Origin: Acidobacteriota bacterium
GTDB taxonomy: Bacteria > Acidobacteriota > Terriglobia > Bryobacterales > Bryobacteraceae
DNA: 51,449 nucleotides
NCBI GenBank assembly: GCA_016871055.1
Contig: VFZW01000006.1
Span: 1 to 51,449 of the forward strand
Direction of reading: 5' to 3'
A model generated the notes under the pieces. It was not told where the DNA came from. It saw only the letters and a program-made list of their open reading frames with translations, and did no database searches. A program made the position numbers and the translations under genes. Below, in pieces: positions 1-9,134 of the stretch. How positions within the stretch are numbered: the stretch's first letter is position 1; each line of letters starts with the position of its first letter.

Positions 1-1
1 G

Positions 2-499
2 GCCCAGGTTCAGTACGCGGCCATCCTCACCGCCGCCAACGACCAGTTCCGCCCTCGCAACATGGTCGAAGCCACCATCGTCGGACTCCTCGTCGACGCC
101 CTCTGGCGCGCTGCCCGCCTCGGCAATCTCGCCAACACCGGCATCGATCGCGAGATGTGGCTGCTCAAGAAACAGTCCTCCGTCCAGCACGGCGCCGAAG
201 AACTCCACCTTCTGGCCGAACAAGCTTCGAAAACCGTACCCGGATTGGAGGCCCGCGCGCGCCATTACACCCGCGAAATCACCCGTTTGCTCGATACGCT
301 CCGCAAACTCCAAGCCTTCCCGGTTTCCGAGGAAGCATCCCAGATCATGAACGAAATGCTGGACTTAGCTACGAAAGAGGTGCCGGAACCCTCCCAGCCG
401 GAGGCCCCCAAACCCGCCACCGAGCCTGAACCGGCCCGCAAACCCGTCCAACGTGACTCCAACAAGCCCCAGGAGGGTAGTGTGCCACGACGAAAATGA
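2..499 (+). CDS. Hypothetical protein, 5' truncated by window edge; resembles the acidobacterial/planctomycete family with ...EALLVDxLAxAxWRLRR... motif
   Basis: Frame 2 is open from the window edge (AQVQYAAILTAANDQFRPRN-MVEATIVGLLVDALWRAARLGN...) to TGA at 497-499; ATGA overlap with next gene. Confidence 0.65.
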   Translation, partial: AQVQYAAILTAANDQFRPRNMVEATIVGLLVDALWRAARLGNLANTGIDREMWLLKKQSSVQHGAEELHLLAEQASKTVPGLEARARHYTREITRLLDTLRKLQAFPVSEEASQIMNEMLDLATKEVPEPSQPEAPKPATEPEPARKPVQRDSNKPQEGSVPRRK

Positions 500-1353
500 G
501 TTATACACGCGAAAAACAGCTCGAAAACTGGCAGGCGGTTGAAGTCTCTCCAACTCACACAGGAGACGTGTGTCTAAACGCCGGCCAACCGGCCCAACAG
601 AGGCGCGACCGCGAGGGAGCGCACCTTCCCCAACCGACAACCCTGACCTACAACGGAACGGCCTCGGAATGGATAGCTGCCAACCTACAACTTACACCCG
701 ACCGGTTACAAGCCGAAGCTCTCGACGCCACCGAGGACCGCGTCTTGTTACTCTGCACGCGCCAATGGGGTAAGTCGACGATCGCCGCCGCCAAAGCGCT
801 TCACCACGCGCTGACAACCAAGAACGCGTTCATCATCTTCGCCAGCGCCTGCAAGCGCCAGTCGAAGGAGCTCGCCCGCAAATGCAAGGAGTTCGCCGCG
901 CAACTCGGCCTCAAAGCAGAATCCGACGGCGAAGGTTTCACGCTGCCCAACGGCGCCCGCATTATCCCGGTGCCGCAAAACCCGGAAAAGGTGCGCTGCT
1001 ACTCCGCGCCGTCGCTGATCATCATTGACGAATCCGCTTACGTCAAAGACGAAATGTTTCAAACCGTGACACCCATGTTGGCCACATCGAACGGAACGCT
1101 CTGGATCATGAGCACCGCCGGCCTGCAACGCGGCTTCTTCTACAAAACCTGGCTCAACCGGCCCGATGACTGGAAAATCGTCAAAGCCACCGCCGACGAC
1201 TGCCCGCGCATCAGCGTCAAATTCCTCGCCCGCGAACGAGTCGCCATGGGCCAGACCGTCTTCAGCCGCGAATATCTCTGCGAATTCGTCGCCGGCCATC
1301 AGCAGTTAGTCAGTCAGGAAGACGCCGACGCGATCTTCGATAGCGATTTCTAG
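496..1353 (+). CDS. Terminase large-subunit-like ATPase (no nuclease domain visible)
   Basis: Walker A-like RQWGKST, Walker B-like LIIIDESAYV, coupling-motif-like IMSTAG; ends soon after the ATPase region. Confidence 0.75.
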   Translation: MSYTREKQLENWQAVEVSPTHTGDVCLNAGQPAQQRRDREGAHLPQPTTLTYNGTASEWIAANLQLTPDRLQAEALDATEDRVLLLCTRQWGKSTIAAAKALHHALTTKNAFIIFASACKRQSKELARKCKEFAAQLGLKAESDGEGFTLPNGARIIPVPQNPEKVRCYSAPSLIIIDESAYVKDEMFQTVTPMLATSNGTLWIMSTAGLQRGFFYKTWLNRPDDWKIVKATADDCPRISVKFLARERVAMGQTVFSREYLCEFVAGHQQLVSQEDADAIFDSDF

Positions 1354-1486
1354 AAGGGGGAGAACTTGAGTCACCATGCAACGAGCGATACTTCTCACCC
1401 GCCGGATGCCCGGGCGGCGCTTCACGTTTTTGCCTCGCAACCCGCTTGCCACCGAAACACGCTACATTCGTGGTAGCGAAACTTGT

Positions 1487-3472
1487 ATGACAAAACCGCT
1501 CTGTTTTGTTTTATCGATCATCGCGAGCGCGCAGAATGCGCCGCTCGCCATCGGCTCGTTCCGGCAGCATGTCGCAGCGCGTTACACCTCCGCCGAAGGC
1601 CTCCCGAGTGACGATGTGACCAACATCGGCATCGCAGCGAACGGAGACGTTGTCGCCGTCACCTCACGCGGCGGCGCCGTATTCCGCGCGGGCCGCTGGA
1701 CGCCGGCGTCCGCGGCCATATCGGTCCGCAAGCCCGGGGACTTTCTTCGTGACGATCGCGGCGAGCGTGTCTTTCCACGCGACGGCAACAAGAGCTGGGC
1801 GCCGGTCGACGTCCACTCTTCGGGCACTTGGTTCGCCAGCCCACAAGGCGTCGGCCAGCGCGAGGCACAGGGCTGGAAGCTCTACGGCATCGAAGACGGT
1901 CTTCCTCTCGACGAGTTCACCGGCATCGCGGCCGCGCGCGACGGCAGTGTCTGGCTGGCCACGCCGCGCGGCGCGATCCGATTCGATGGCAAGACCTGGG
2001 AGTACCGCCAGGGTCTGCGCTGGCTGCCTGACGACAACATCCGCGCCGTCGCCGTTGACGCCGAAGACAACGCCTGGTTCGCCACGGCGAAAGGCGTCGG
2101 TGTCATAAGAAACAGGCCGATGACTCTCGCCGAAAAGGCCCGTTTCTTCGAAGAGGAGATCGACCGGCGCCATCGGCGAACACCCTATGAATACGTGCTC
2201 GAAGTGGGCGTCGCCGCTCCCGGGGATGCGGCGAACTTCACCCAACGCGACAGCGACAACGACGGTCTATGGACCTCGATGTATGGCGCCGGCGAGTGCT
2301 TCGCCTACGCCGCTACGAAAGATCCGAAAGCCAAAGCGCGCGCCAAGAAAGCCTTCGATGCCATGCGGTTCCTCGGCTCGGTGACACAGGGCGGCACGCC
2401 GTCCGCGCCCCGAGGTTACGTCGCGCGCACCGTTCGGCCCGCAAGCGACCCCGATCCGAACGCATCGGCCTACACGCCCGAAGCCGATCGCAAAATGCAG
2501 TCCACCCGCGACAGCCTTTGGAAGGTCATGAATCCGCGCTGGCCGCGCAGCGCCGATGGCAAATGGTACTGGAAGGCCGACACTAGCTCCGACGAACTCG
2601 ACGGCCACTACTTTCTCTACGGCCTCTACTACGACCTCGTGGCCAAAGGCGACGCCGCCGAAGAGCGCAGCGTCAAAGCTCACGTCGCAGCGCTCACCGA
2701 TCACCTGATCGCGCACAACTTCCAACTCGTCGATCACGACGGAACCGTCACGCGTTGGGGCGTCTACAATCCGGAGAAACTCAACCACGACTCCATGTGG
2801 GCCGATGACCGCTCGCTCAACTCATCGAGCATCCTGTCCTATCTCAAAACCGCCGAGCACATTACGGGCGACGCGAAGTATGCTGCCGCCGCGAAGAAAC
2901 TCATCGCCGAGCACGGCTATCACATCAATACGATGATGGCCAAAAGCAACGGCGGCGCGGGTGCGGGCAATCAGAGCGACGACGAAATGGCCTTCATGCT
3001 GCTCTACAATCTCATGCGCTACGAGACCGATCCGAAACTCCGAATGATCTACGGCATCACGCTCAAACGCCGCTGGGATGTCGAAGCGCCCGAGTTGAAT
3101 CCGCTGTTCAATTTCATTGCTGCGAGCGTTCTCCAGAACGAGAAGTACACCGACTCGCATCGCACGCACGACCTGACGCCGCGCGGCGCGTGGCTCGAAG
3201 AGTCCGCCGATACGCTCAAACGATTCCCGCTCGACCGCTTCGACTGGCGCCACACCAATTCGCACCGCAAGGACATCGTAAAGTTCCCCGGCTCCAATCG
3301 CGGGCACCGCCGCGACGGCCGCGTCGTGCCCATTGACGAGCGCTTCGTCAACCATTGGAATCACGATCCGTGGGCGCTCGATCAAGGCGGCGCCGGCCGC
3401 AATCTTGCTAACGGCGCCGCGTTTCTGCTGCCCTATTACATGGGGCTTTACCACGGCTTCCTGAAGGATTAG
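1487..3472 (+). CDS. Exported two-component-regulator-propeller (Reg_prop-like) protein with C-terminal alpha-rich (toroid-like) domain
   Basis: Repeats such as DGSVWLATPRGAIRFDGKTW and EDNAWFATAKGVGVI; signal peptide-like MTKPLCFVLSIIASAQNA; ORF opens at 1376 but ATG 1487 fits the signal peptide. Confidence 0.7.
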   Translation: MTKPLCFVLSIIASAQNAPLAIGSFRQHVAARYTSAEGLPSDDVTNIGIAANGDVVAVTSRGGAVFRAGRWTPASAAISVRKPGDFLRDDRGERVFPRDGNKSWAPVDVHSSGTWFASPQGVGQREAQGWKLYGIEDGLPLDEFTGIAAARDGSVWLATPRGAIRFDGKTWEYRQGLRWLPDDNIRAVAVDAEDNAWFATAKGVGVIRNRPMTLAEKARFFEEEIDRRHRRTPYEYVLEVGVAAPGDAANFTQRDSDNDGLWTSMYGAGECFAYAATKDPKAKARAKKAFDAMRFLGSVTQGGTPSAPRGYVARTVRPASDPDPNASAYTPEADRKMQSTRDSLWKVMNPRWPRSADGKWYWKADTSSDELDGHYFLYGLYYDLVAKGDAAEERSVKAHVAALTDHLIAHNFQLVDHDGTVTRWGVYNPEKLNHDSMWADDRSLNSSSILSYLKTAEHITGDAKYAAAAKKLIAEHGYHINTMMAKSNGGAGAGNQSDDEMAFMLLYNLMRYETDPKLRMIYGITLKRRWDVEAPELNPLFNFIAASVLQNEKYTDSHRTHDLTPRGAWLEESADTLKRFPLDRFDWRHTNSHRKDIVKFPGSNRGHRRDGRVVPIDERFVNHWNHDPWALDQGGAGRNLANGAAFLLPYYMGLYHGFLKD

Positions 3473-3481
3473 GAGTACACC

Positions 3482-5860
3482 ATGCGCCCGCTGATTTTCC
3501 TCTTCGCACTTGGACTCAACGCCACGACGTTCCAATCGTCCGGCTTGTTTCCGATGACCAACCAGCCGCTGCAACCGCTGCGGATTCTCTCGGCCGACAT
3601 GAATCGCGACGGCTTCTCCGATCTTGTAACGATCTACACATCGCCCGGCGGTTTCTTCAACTCCTCGGTTTCGATCGCGCTCGGTTCGCGCGGCGGCTTC
3701 GCCAGTTCGTTCAACGAGACGATCGTGCAGGGCGAGGCGATTGACGCGCAGACCGCCGACTTCACCGGCGACGGCTTCCCCGACGTGTTGATCCTAACCG
3801 GCTCGGCGCTATGTCTGGCTGGCGGCAACGGCCTGGGGTTCGTCTCCGGCGTGAGTTGTTCCGCCCTCTCCGAACCTGGCGGACGCTTGGCCATCGGCGA
3901 TTTCAACGGCGATGGCTTTCAGGATGCCGCCGTCACGTTGCCCGTTTCGGCGCGCGTCGGTGTTTGGTTCAATCGCCTCGATCGCACATTCGGCCCCGGG
4001 CCGACCGCGCCCGTCGCCAGTCCCGGTGTCATCGCCGCAACGGATCTCAATACTGATGGCTTCACCGATCTGATCGTGCAAAGCCGCGCCGGCCAACTGC
4101 ACATCGTTATTAGCGGACAGGGGCCGTCGATCAACATCGCGCAGTCGATTGCGATTCCGGTGAGTGTGAGCGACATCGCGCTCGGCGATTTTACTCGCGA
4201 CCGCCGAGCCGACATTATGCTCGCCAATCCCGCCGGCAGCGCCTATCTCACGCTCGCTGCGACTGGTTCGGCGACACCCTATTTCGCCCCGCCAATGACG
4301 TCGACTTCGCTTGCCGCGCCGAATCTCTTGCAACTCGCCGATTTCAACGGCGACGGCGTTCCCGAAATCTTCGCCGCCACCAATGCCGGCATGCTGATCG
4401 CCGGCATTGGGGCCACCGGCGCCGTCTCTACACCGCCGCTGCCCGGCTTCGGCGTGGCCAGTTCCGTCCGCTTCGCCGTCGTCGACTTCAACTCCGATGG
4501 CATCCTCGACATCGCCACGGCCGGGCCGCACGCCGGATCCGCCGTCTCGATTTTTGTGGGCACGCCGACGCTCACGACAACCGTGATGGAGGTTGCGCCA
4601 AACACCCTCTTCGGCCAGCGCACAACGATCAACGTTCGCGTGCAGGTCAACACGCCGCCGTTCCCGGTCACCGCCCTCGCCTCCGGTCGGATCACGCTAT
4701 TTCGCAATGGCGTGTCGCTGCAAGATGCGCCCGTGACGCCGATCGCGTTGCCGGAAGTGCTCGCGGCCGGCGCACGCGATGTCGCGTCGGCGCGTTTCGA
4801 GATCGTGTTGCCGGTCGGGGTCTACGATCTCGCCGCCGGATTCTCGGGTACGGCCGGTTTCGCCGCGTCGAGCGCGCCCGCCGTGCGCGTGTCGATTCAA
4901 GCCGTACCGACGACGATCCGCCTCACGACGAGTTCCAACGAGATCCAGCGCGATCAAGGCCTCCGCGTCGGAGCGACGGTGCTCGGACCGCTCGCGCCCG
5001 CTGTCGAAGGAACGGTCCGGCTGGCCGTCAACGGCGCCGTCGTTTCACAGGGCCTCGTCAACGCCGGTGCCGCGCAGTTGTTCATTCCCCCCGGACTGCC
5101 CGTTGGCAAGATCAAGGTCAAGTTGACCTACGAAGGAACGGGCTATCAACCGTCTGAAACAAGCGAGATCGATTTTGTCGTGCGAACCACGCTTACCGCG
5201 GCGCACGCGGCAACTTTCCGTTCGCCCGTTCCGAGCGACGGATTCGCTACCATTACTTTGCCCGGCTTCGTGAACACCGCAACGCTTGGCCGCATTACAG
5301 CCGAGTTCCGCCAACCGGGCCTGCCCACCATCGCAACGAGCGTGACGTTTGTTGGCGACGGACAGGTGAATGTGTATATCCCGGCCGGCGTGCAGGCCGG
5401 TACGCGAACACTGCATGTTCTGCAGGACGGCGCGAGCATAGCCTCGGGCGAAGTGACGGTCGCGCGCGTGGCGCCGGGCATGTTCACGGTTGATGGTGTT
5501 GTCGACGGTGTTCCGGCGGCTTACGCGGCACTGTATTCGGCCGATGGCGGCGTCCGCAATATCCCAGTGCTTGACTGCGGGAGCGGCCGTTGCGTTGCCG
5601 CGCCGATGTCGCCCGGCGGCGACGGCGAAACACTCGTCGTTTCGATCTTCGGAACCGGCTGGCGCAACGCCGCGCGAGTGACCGCGCTCATCGCCAACAC
5701 CACCGCCGAAGTACTCTTCGCGGGCGCGCATCCGGTCACTCCGGGCCTCGATCAAATCAACGTCGTCATTCCGAAATCGCTGGCACGGCGCGGTGAAGTG
5801 GAGGTCGTTCTCGCGGCCGACGGCAACACGTCGAACCGCGCCAAAATCGTCATCCAGTAG
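3482..5860 (+). CDS. Secreted FG-GAP/VCBS-repeat protein with Ig-like region and TIGR03437-like C-terminal domain
   Basis: Seven D-x-N/T-x-D-G-like motifs (DMNRDGFSD, DFTGDGFPD, DFNGDGFQD, DLNTDGFTD, DFTRDRRAD, DFNGDGVPE, DFNSDGILD); C-term VAPGMFTVDG...VTPGLDQINVVIP. Confidence 0.8.
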   Translation: MRPLIFLFALGLNATTFQSSGLFPMTNQPLQPLRILSADMNRDGFSDLVTIYTSPGGFFNSSVSIALGSRGGFASSFNETIVQGEAIDAQTADFTGDGFPDVLILTGSALCLAGGNGLGFVSGVSCSALSEPGGRLAIGDFNGDGFQDAAVTLPVSARVGVWFNRLDRTFGPGPTAPVASPGVIAATDLNTDGFTDLIVQSRAGQLHIVISGQGPSINIAQSIAIPVSVSDIALGDFTRDRRADIMLANPAGSAYLTLAATGSATPYFAPPMTSTSLAAPNLLQLADFNGDGVPEIFAATNAGMLIAGIGATGAVSTPPLPGFGVASSVRFAVVDFNSDGILDIATAGPHAGSAVSIFVGTPTLTTTVMEVAPNTLFGQRTTINVRVQVNTPPFPVTALASGRITLFRNGVSLQDAPVTPIALPEVLAAGARDVASARFEIVLPVGVYDLAAGFSGTAGFAASSAPAVRVSIQAVPTTIRLTTSSNEIQRDQGLRVGATVLGPLAPAVEGTVRLAVNGAVVSQGLVNAGAAQLFIPPGLPVGKIKVKLTYEGTGYQPSETSEIDFVVRTTLTAAHAATFRSPVPSDGFATITLPGFVNTATLGRITAEFRQPGLPTIATSVTFVGDGQVNVYIPAGVQAGTRTLHVLQDGASIASGEVTVARVAPGMFTVDGVVDGVPAAYAALYSADGGVRNIPVLDCGSGRCVAAPMSPGGDGETLVVSIFGTGWRNAARVTALIANTTAEVLFAGAHPVTPGLDQINVVIPKSLARRGEVEVVLAADGNTSNRAKIVIQ

Positions 5861-5879
5861 GCGTATACTCAATGCACGT

Positions 5880-8800
5880 ATGCGCACCGCTTTGGTTCTC
5901 CTTCTAGCCACCGCTTCGCTCAGCCGCGCTCAGACGACGTTCGCGTCGATCACCGGATCGGTGACCGACGCCACGGGCGCCGCCATCCCAAACGCCGCCG
6001 TCACCGCGACGCAAAAAGAGACCAACTACCGCTACACAGCCACCTCGAACGCGGCCGGCAACTATACGCTGCCGCAGTTGCTCGAAGGCGAGTACACGCT
6101 AACGGTTTCGGCCGCGGGCTTCAAGCAGTTTGTCGTGCGTGAACTGAAGCTGGTCAGTCTCGATGTCCGCCGCATCGACGCACGTCTCGAAGTCGGAGGC
6201 GTCGAAACCAAAATCGAAGTCACCGCCGGCGCGACGCTGATCGAAACCGAAACGGCGCGCATTTCCGACTCCAAGGACGCGATGCAGTTGAAGGTTCTGC
6301 CTTTGAATACACGCTCGCTCTGGAACTTCATCGGCCTTACTCCGGGTGTGGTGCAGGCCGGTAACGGCAGTTCGACGAGACGCTTCGCCGGCTCGCGCGC
6401 CAACCAAAGCGACGCATCGATAGACGGCATCACCCTCTCCAATCAATACGACGGCACGCAAATTTCGCCGCTGGTCTCGCAGATCGAGAGCTTCGAAGAG
6501 GTCCGCGTCGACATGGCCAACAACACCGCCGACTTCGGCTCGATCGGCCAGGTGACCATCGTTTCGAAGGGCGGATCGAACGAACTGCACGGATCCGGAT
6601 TCGACTACTACTCCTCGCCCGTTTTTCGCGCGCGAAACCCCTTCGCCGCGCAGCGCGGAACGGGCGTTCGCCACAACCCCGGCTTCTCGGTGGGCGGCCC
6701 GGTTGTGCTGCCGAGGCTTTATGACGGCCACAACAAAACGTTCTTCTTCTACTCGCTCGAAACCACGCGCGGCAGCCAGGTGCTCTCGAACCTGAATCCG
6801 ACGGTGCCGCTTTCGCGCTGGCGCAACGGCGACTTCGCGCGCGACGGCGCGATTCGAGATCCGTTCAACAGCAACACGCCGTTCCCGAACAGCCTCGTGC
6901 CCGCCTCGCGCATCAATCCCGTTTCACAGAAGTTCCAGACGCGTTTCTATCCGCTTCCTAACTTCGGCAATCCGGATGTGCTCGTGGCGCAGAACTTCCG
7001 CACGCAACTCCAAAGGCCGTTCGACCCGAACACCTATTGGGCGGGCCGGGGCGATCATCGCTTCAACGACAAGAACTTTATCTTCGGCCGCTACACCTGG
7101 AACCGTTCGCACTCGCGCGATTACGATTCGGCTTTGCCGGCCATCGGCCGCCGCTGGCAAACGCGCGACACGAGGGCGATCAACCTCTCCTACACGAAGT
7201 CCATCTCGACGACGCTGGTGAACGAATTTCGCTGGGGCTTCGCGTGGAACGACAACCCGCGGCACGGCCCGCTGATGGGCCTGGAAGTGGTGAAGGATCT
7301 CGGTATCACCGGCCTCGCGCCGAACGTTCCCGACATCAACGGCGTTCCGCGCATCGCCTATACCGGCATCGCCGTGACCGGTACCTCGCAGACCGCATGG
7401 CGACATCCCGGCTTCAAGAACTACGCGCAGCAGCTCCAGCAGCAGACCTCCTGGTTCCGCGGCAAACACAACGTCAAGTTCGGCCTGTTCGCGGGCCGCA
7501 CGCAGTTCCAGGATCAGAACATGCCCGACGCGCTGTTCGGAAATCTGAACTTCTCGAACCGCTACACCGGCCATCCCTATGCCGATTTTCTGCTCGGAAC
7601 ACCGACTTCGGCGCAGCGCGCCGCGCCGGCAATCTTCGTCGACCGGCTGCGCTGGTCGTGGGATTTCTATGTGACCGATGAATGGAAAATCCGCAAGGAT
7701 CTGACCCTGAACCTCGGCATGCGGTATGAGATTCATCCGTCGTGGAGCGAGGCGGGCAACCGGCATTCGTTGTTCGACGTTTCGACGGGCAAGATCGTAA
7801 TTCCCGACGGTTCGCGCAATCTCGTCAGCCCGCTGATGCCAACCGGTTATGTCGATCTTGTCGAAGCGAGCCAGGCCGGCTATCCGAACAAGACTTTGCT
7901 CAAGACAGACCGCAACAACTGGGCGCCGCGCTTCGGTCTCGCGTGGCGGCCGCTTGGACCGAACACCGTAATTCGAGCCGGATTCGGCGTTTTTTACGAC
8001 ATCGTCTCGCGCTTCGCGCAGGCCGGCGGCGCGCCGTTTGTGATCAACGAACCGACCTATACGAATTCGACGCCCATTCCCGATGTGGTCTTCCCGCGCA
8101 TCTTCCCCGGCAGCGTGGCCGGGCCCGCCACGATTACGCTGCCGTCGGCGATTCGGCGCGATCTGCGCGACCCGTACTCGATGCAGTACAACCTCACGTT
8201 GGAACATCAGCGTTGGAAGACGGGTTTCCGTGCGTCGTATATCGGAACCAACACACGGCAAGGCGAGTGGGGATACAACATCAATCAGCCGCTTCCCGAC
8301 AATCGTCCGTTCGTCGACAAGCCGCGTGCGTTCCCGCGTTATCCGGCGATCACGTATCTGTCCAATGGCGCCGGGCATCAATACAACTCACTGACGCTGG
8401 AAGCCGAACGCCGCTGGGATTCCGGACTGGCGTATCAACTGTCGTGGGTCTACGCGCGAGACATCGGCGACTTGGAGCGCGGCGAATCGCCCGAAAACGC
8501 TTACGATCGCCGCCGCGAACGCGCGGTGTGGCAGGACATTCCGGCGCATCGCGTGACGGGCAATCTGATCTACGACCTGCCGTTCGGCAAGGGCAAACGC
8601 TTCGTCGGCAATGCGACCAAGCTGCAGAACCTGCTGATTGGCGGTTGGGAGTGGTCGACGATCTTCAGTTCGTACTCTGGGCAGTTCCTAACGCCGGCGT
8701 GGACCGGTCCCGACCCGACCGGCACGGCGTTCACAGCCTCGAGAACGCCCGCGCAGGTTACGATCCGGCCGAATCACCTGCGCGACGCGTCGATTCCGGC

Positions 8801-9134
8801 GGATCAACGGAGCACAGCGCGCTGGTTCGATCCGTCGGCATTCGCCCCGCCGGCGGCCGGGTTCTTCGGGACTTCGGCGAAAGGGGTGATCATCGGTCCG
8901 AGTTCGCAAATCATCAACGCGGGAATCGCGAAACACTTCTCGTGGAACGAGCGGTTCCGCGTGCGCTGTGAACTGACCGGAACCAACGTCTTTAACTCTC
9001 CGAACTACTCGAACCCCGGCCTGAACATCACGCAGGCGGGCGGAATCGGCGTGTTGACGGGCGTAGGCGGAGCTTCGGATCTGGATCCATCGGGCGCCCG
9101 CGGACTGCGCGCGGGAGTGCGCATCGAGTTCTAG
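5880..9134 (+). CDS. TonB-dependent receptor with N-terminal carboxypeptidase-regulatory-like domain (Oar-like)
   Basis: Signal peptide MRTALVLLLATASLSRAQ; SITGSVTDATGAAIPNAAVTATQKETN...; plug/barrel-like C-terminus ending in ...RAGVRIEF. Confidence 0.9.
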   Translation: MRTALVLLLATASLSRAQTTFASITGSVTDATGAAIPNAAVTATQKETNYRYTATSNAAGNYTLPQLLEGEYTLTVSAAGFKQFVVRELKLVSLDVRRIDARLEVGGVETKIEVTAGATLIETETARISDSKDAMQLKVLPLNTRSLWNFIGLTPGVVQAGNGSSTRRFAGSRANQSDASIDGITLSNQYDGTQISPLVSQIESFEEVRVDMANNTADFGSIGQVTIVSKGGSNELHGSGFDYYSSPVFRARNPFAAQRGTGVRHNPGFSVGGPVVLPRLYDGHNKTFFFYSLETTRGSQVLSNLNPTVPLSRWRNGDFARDGAIRDPFNSNTPFPNSLVPASRINPVSQKFQTRFYPLPNFGNPDVLVAQNFRTQLQRPFDPNTYWAGRGDHRFNDKNFIFGRYTWNRSHSRDYDSALPAIGRRWQTRDTRAINLSYTKSISTTLVNEFRWGFAWNDNPRHGPLMGLEVVKDLGITGLAPNVPDINGVPRIAYTGIAVTGTSQTAWRHPGFKNYAQQLQQQTSWFRGKHNVKFGLFAGRTQFQDQNMPDALFGNLNFSNRYTGHPYADFLLGTPTSAQRAAPAIFVDRLRWSWDFYVTDEWKIRKDLTLNLGMRYEIHPSWSEAGNRHSLFDVSTGKIVIPDGSRNLVSPLMPTGYVDLVEASQAGYPNKTLLKTDRNNWAPRFGLAWRPLGPNTVIRAGFGVFYDIVSRFAQAGGAPFVINEPTYTNSTPIPDVVFPRIFPGSVAGPATITLPSAIRRDLRDPYSMQYNLTLEHQRWKTGFRASYIGTNTRQGEWGYNINQPLPDNRPFVDKPRAFPRYPAITYLSNGAGHQYNSLTLEAERRWDSGLAYQLSWVYARDIGDLERGESPENAYDRRRERAVWQDIPAHRVTGNLIYDLPFGKGKRFVGNATKLQNLLIGGWEWSTIFSSYSGQFLTPAWTGPDPTGTAFTASRTPAQVTIRPNHLRDASIPADQRSTARWFDPSAFAPPAAGFFGTSAKGVIIGPSSQIINAGIAKHFSWNERFRVRCELTGTNVFNSPNYSNPGLNITQAGGIGVLTGVGGASDLDPSGARGLRAGVRIEF

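Noticed and set aside
6924-8381. 485-aa minus-strand ORF inside the TonB receptor gene
   Set aside because: Arg-rich composition and full overlap with a well-supported receptor; typical GC-rich shadow ORF.
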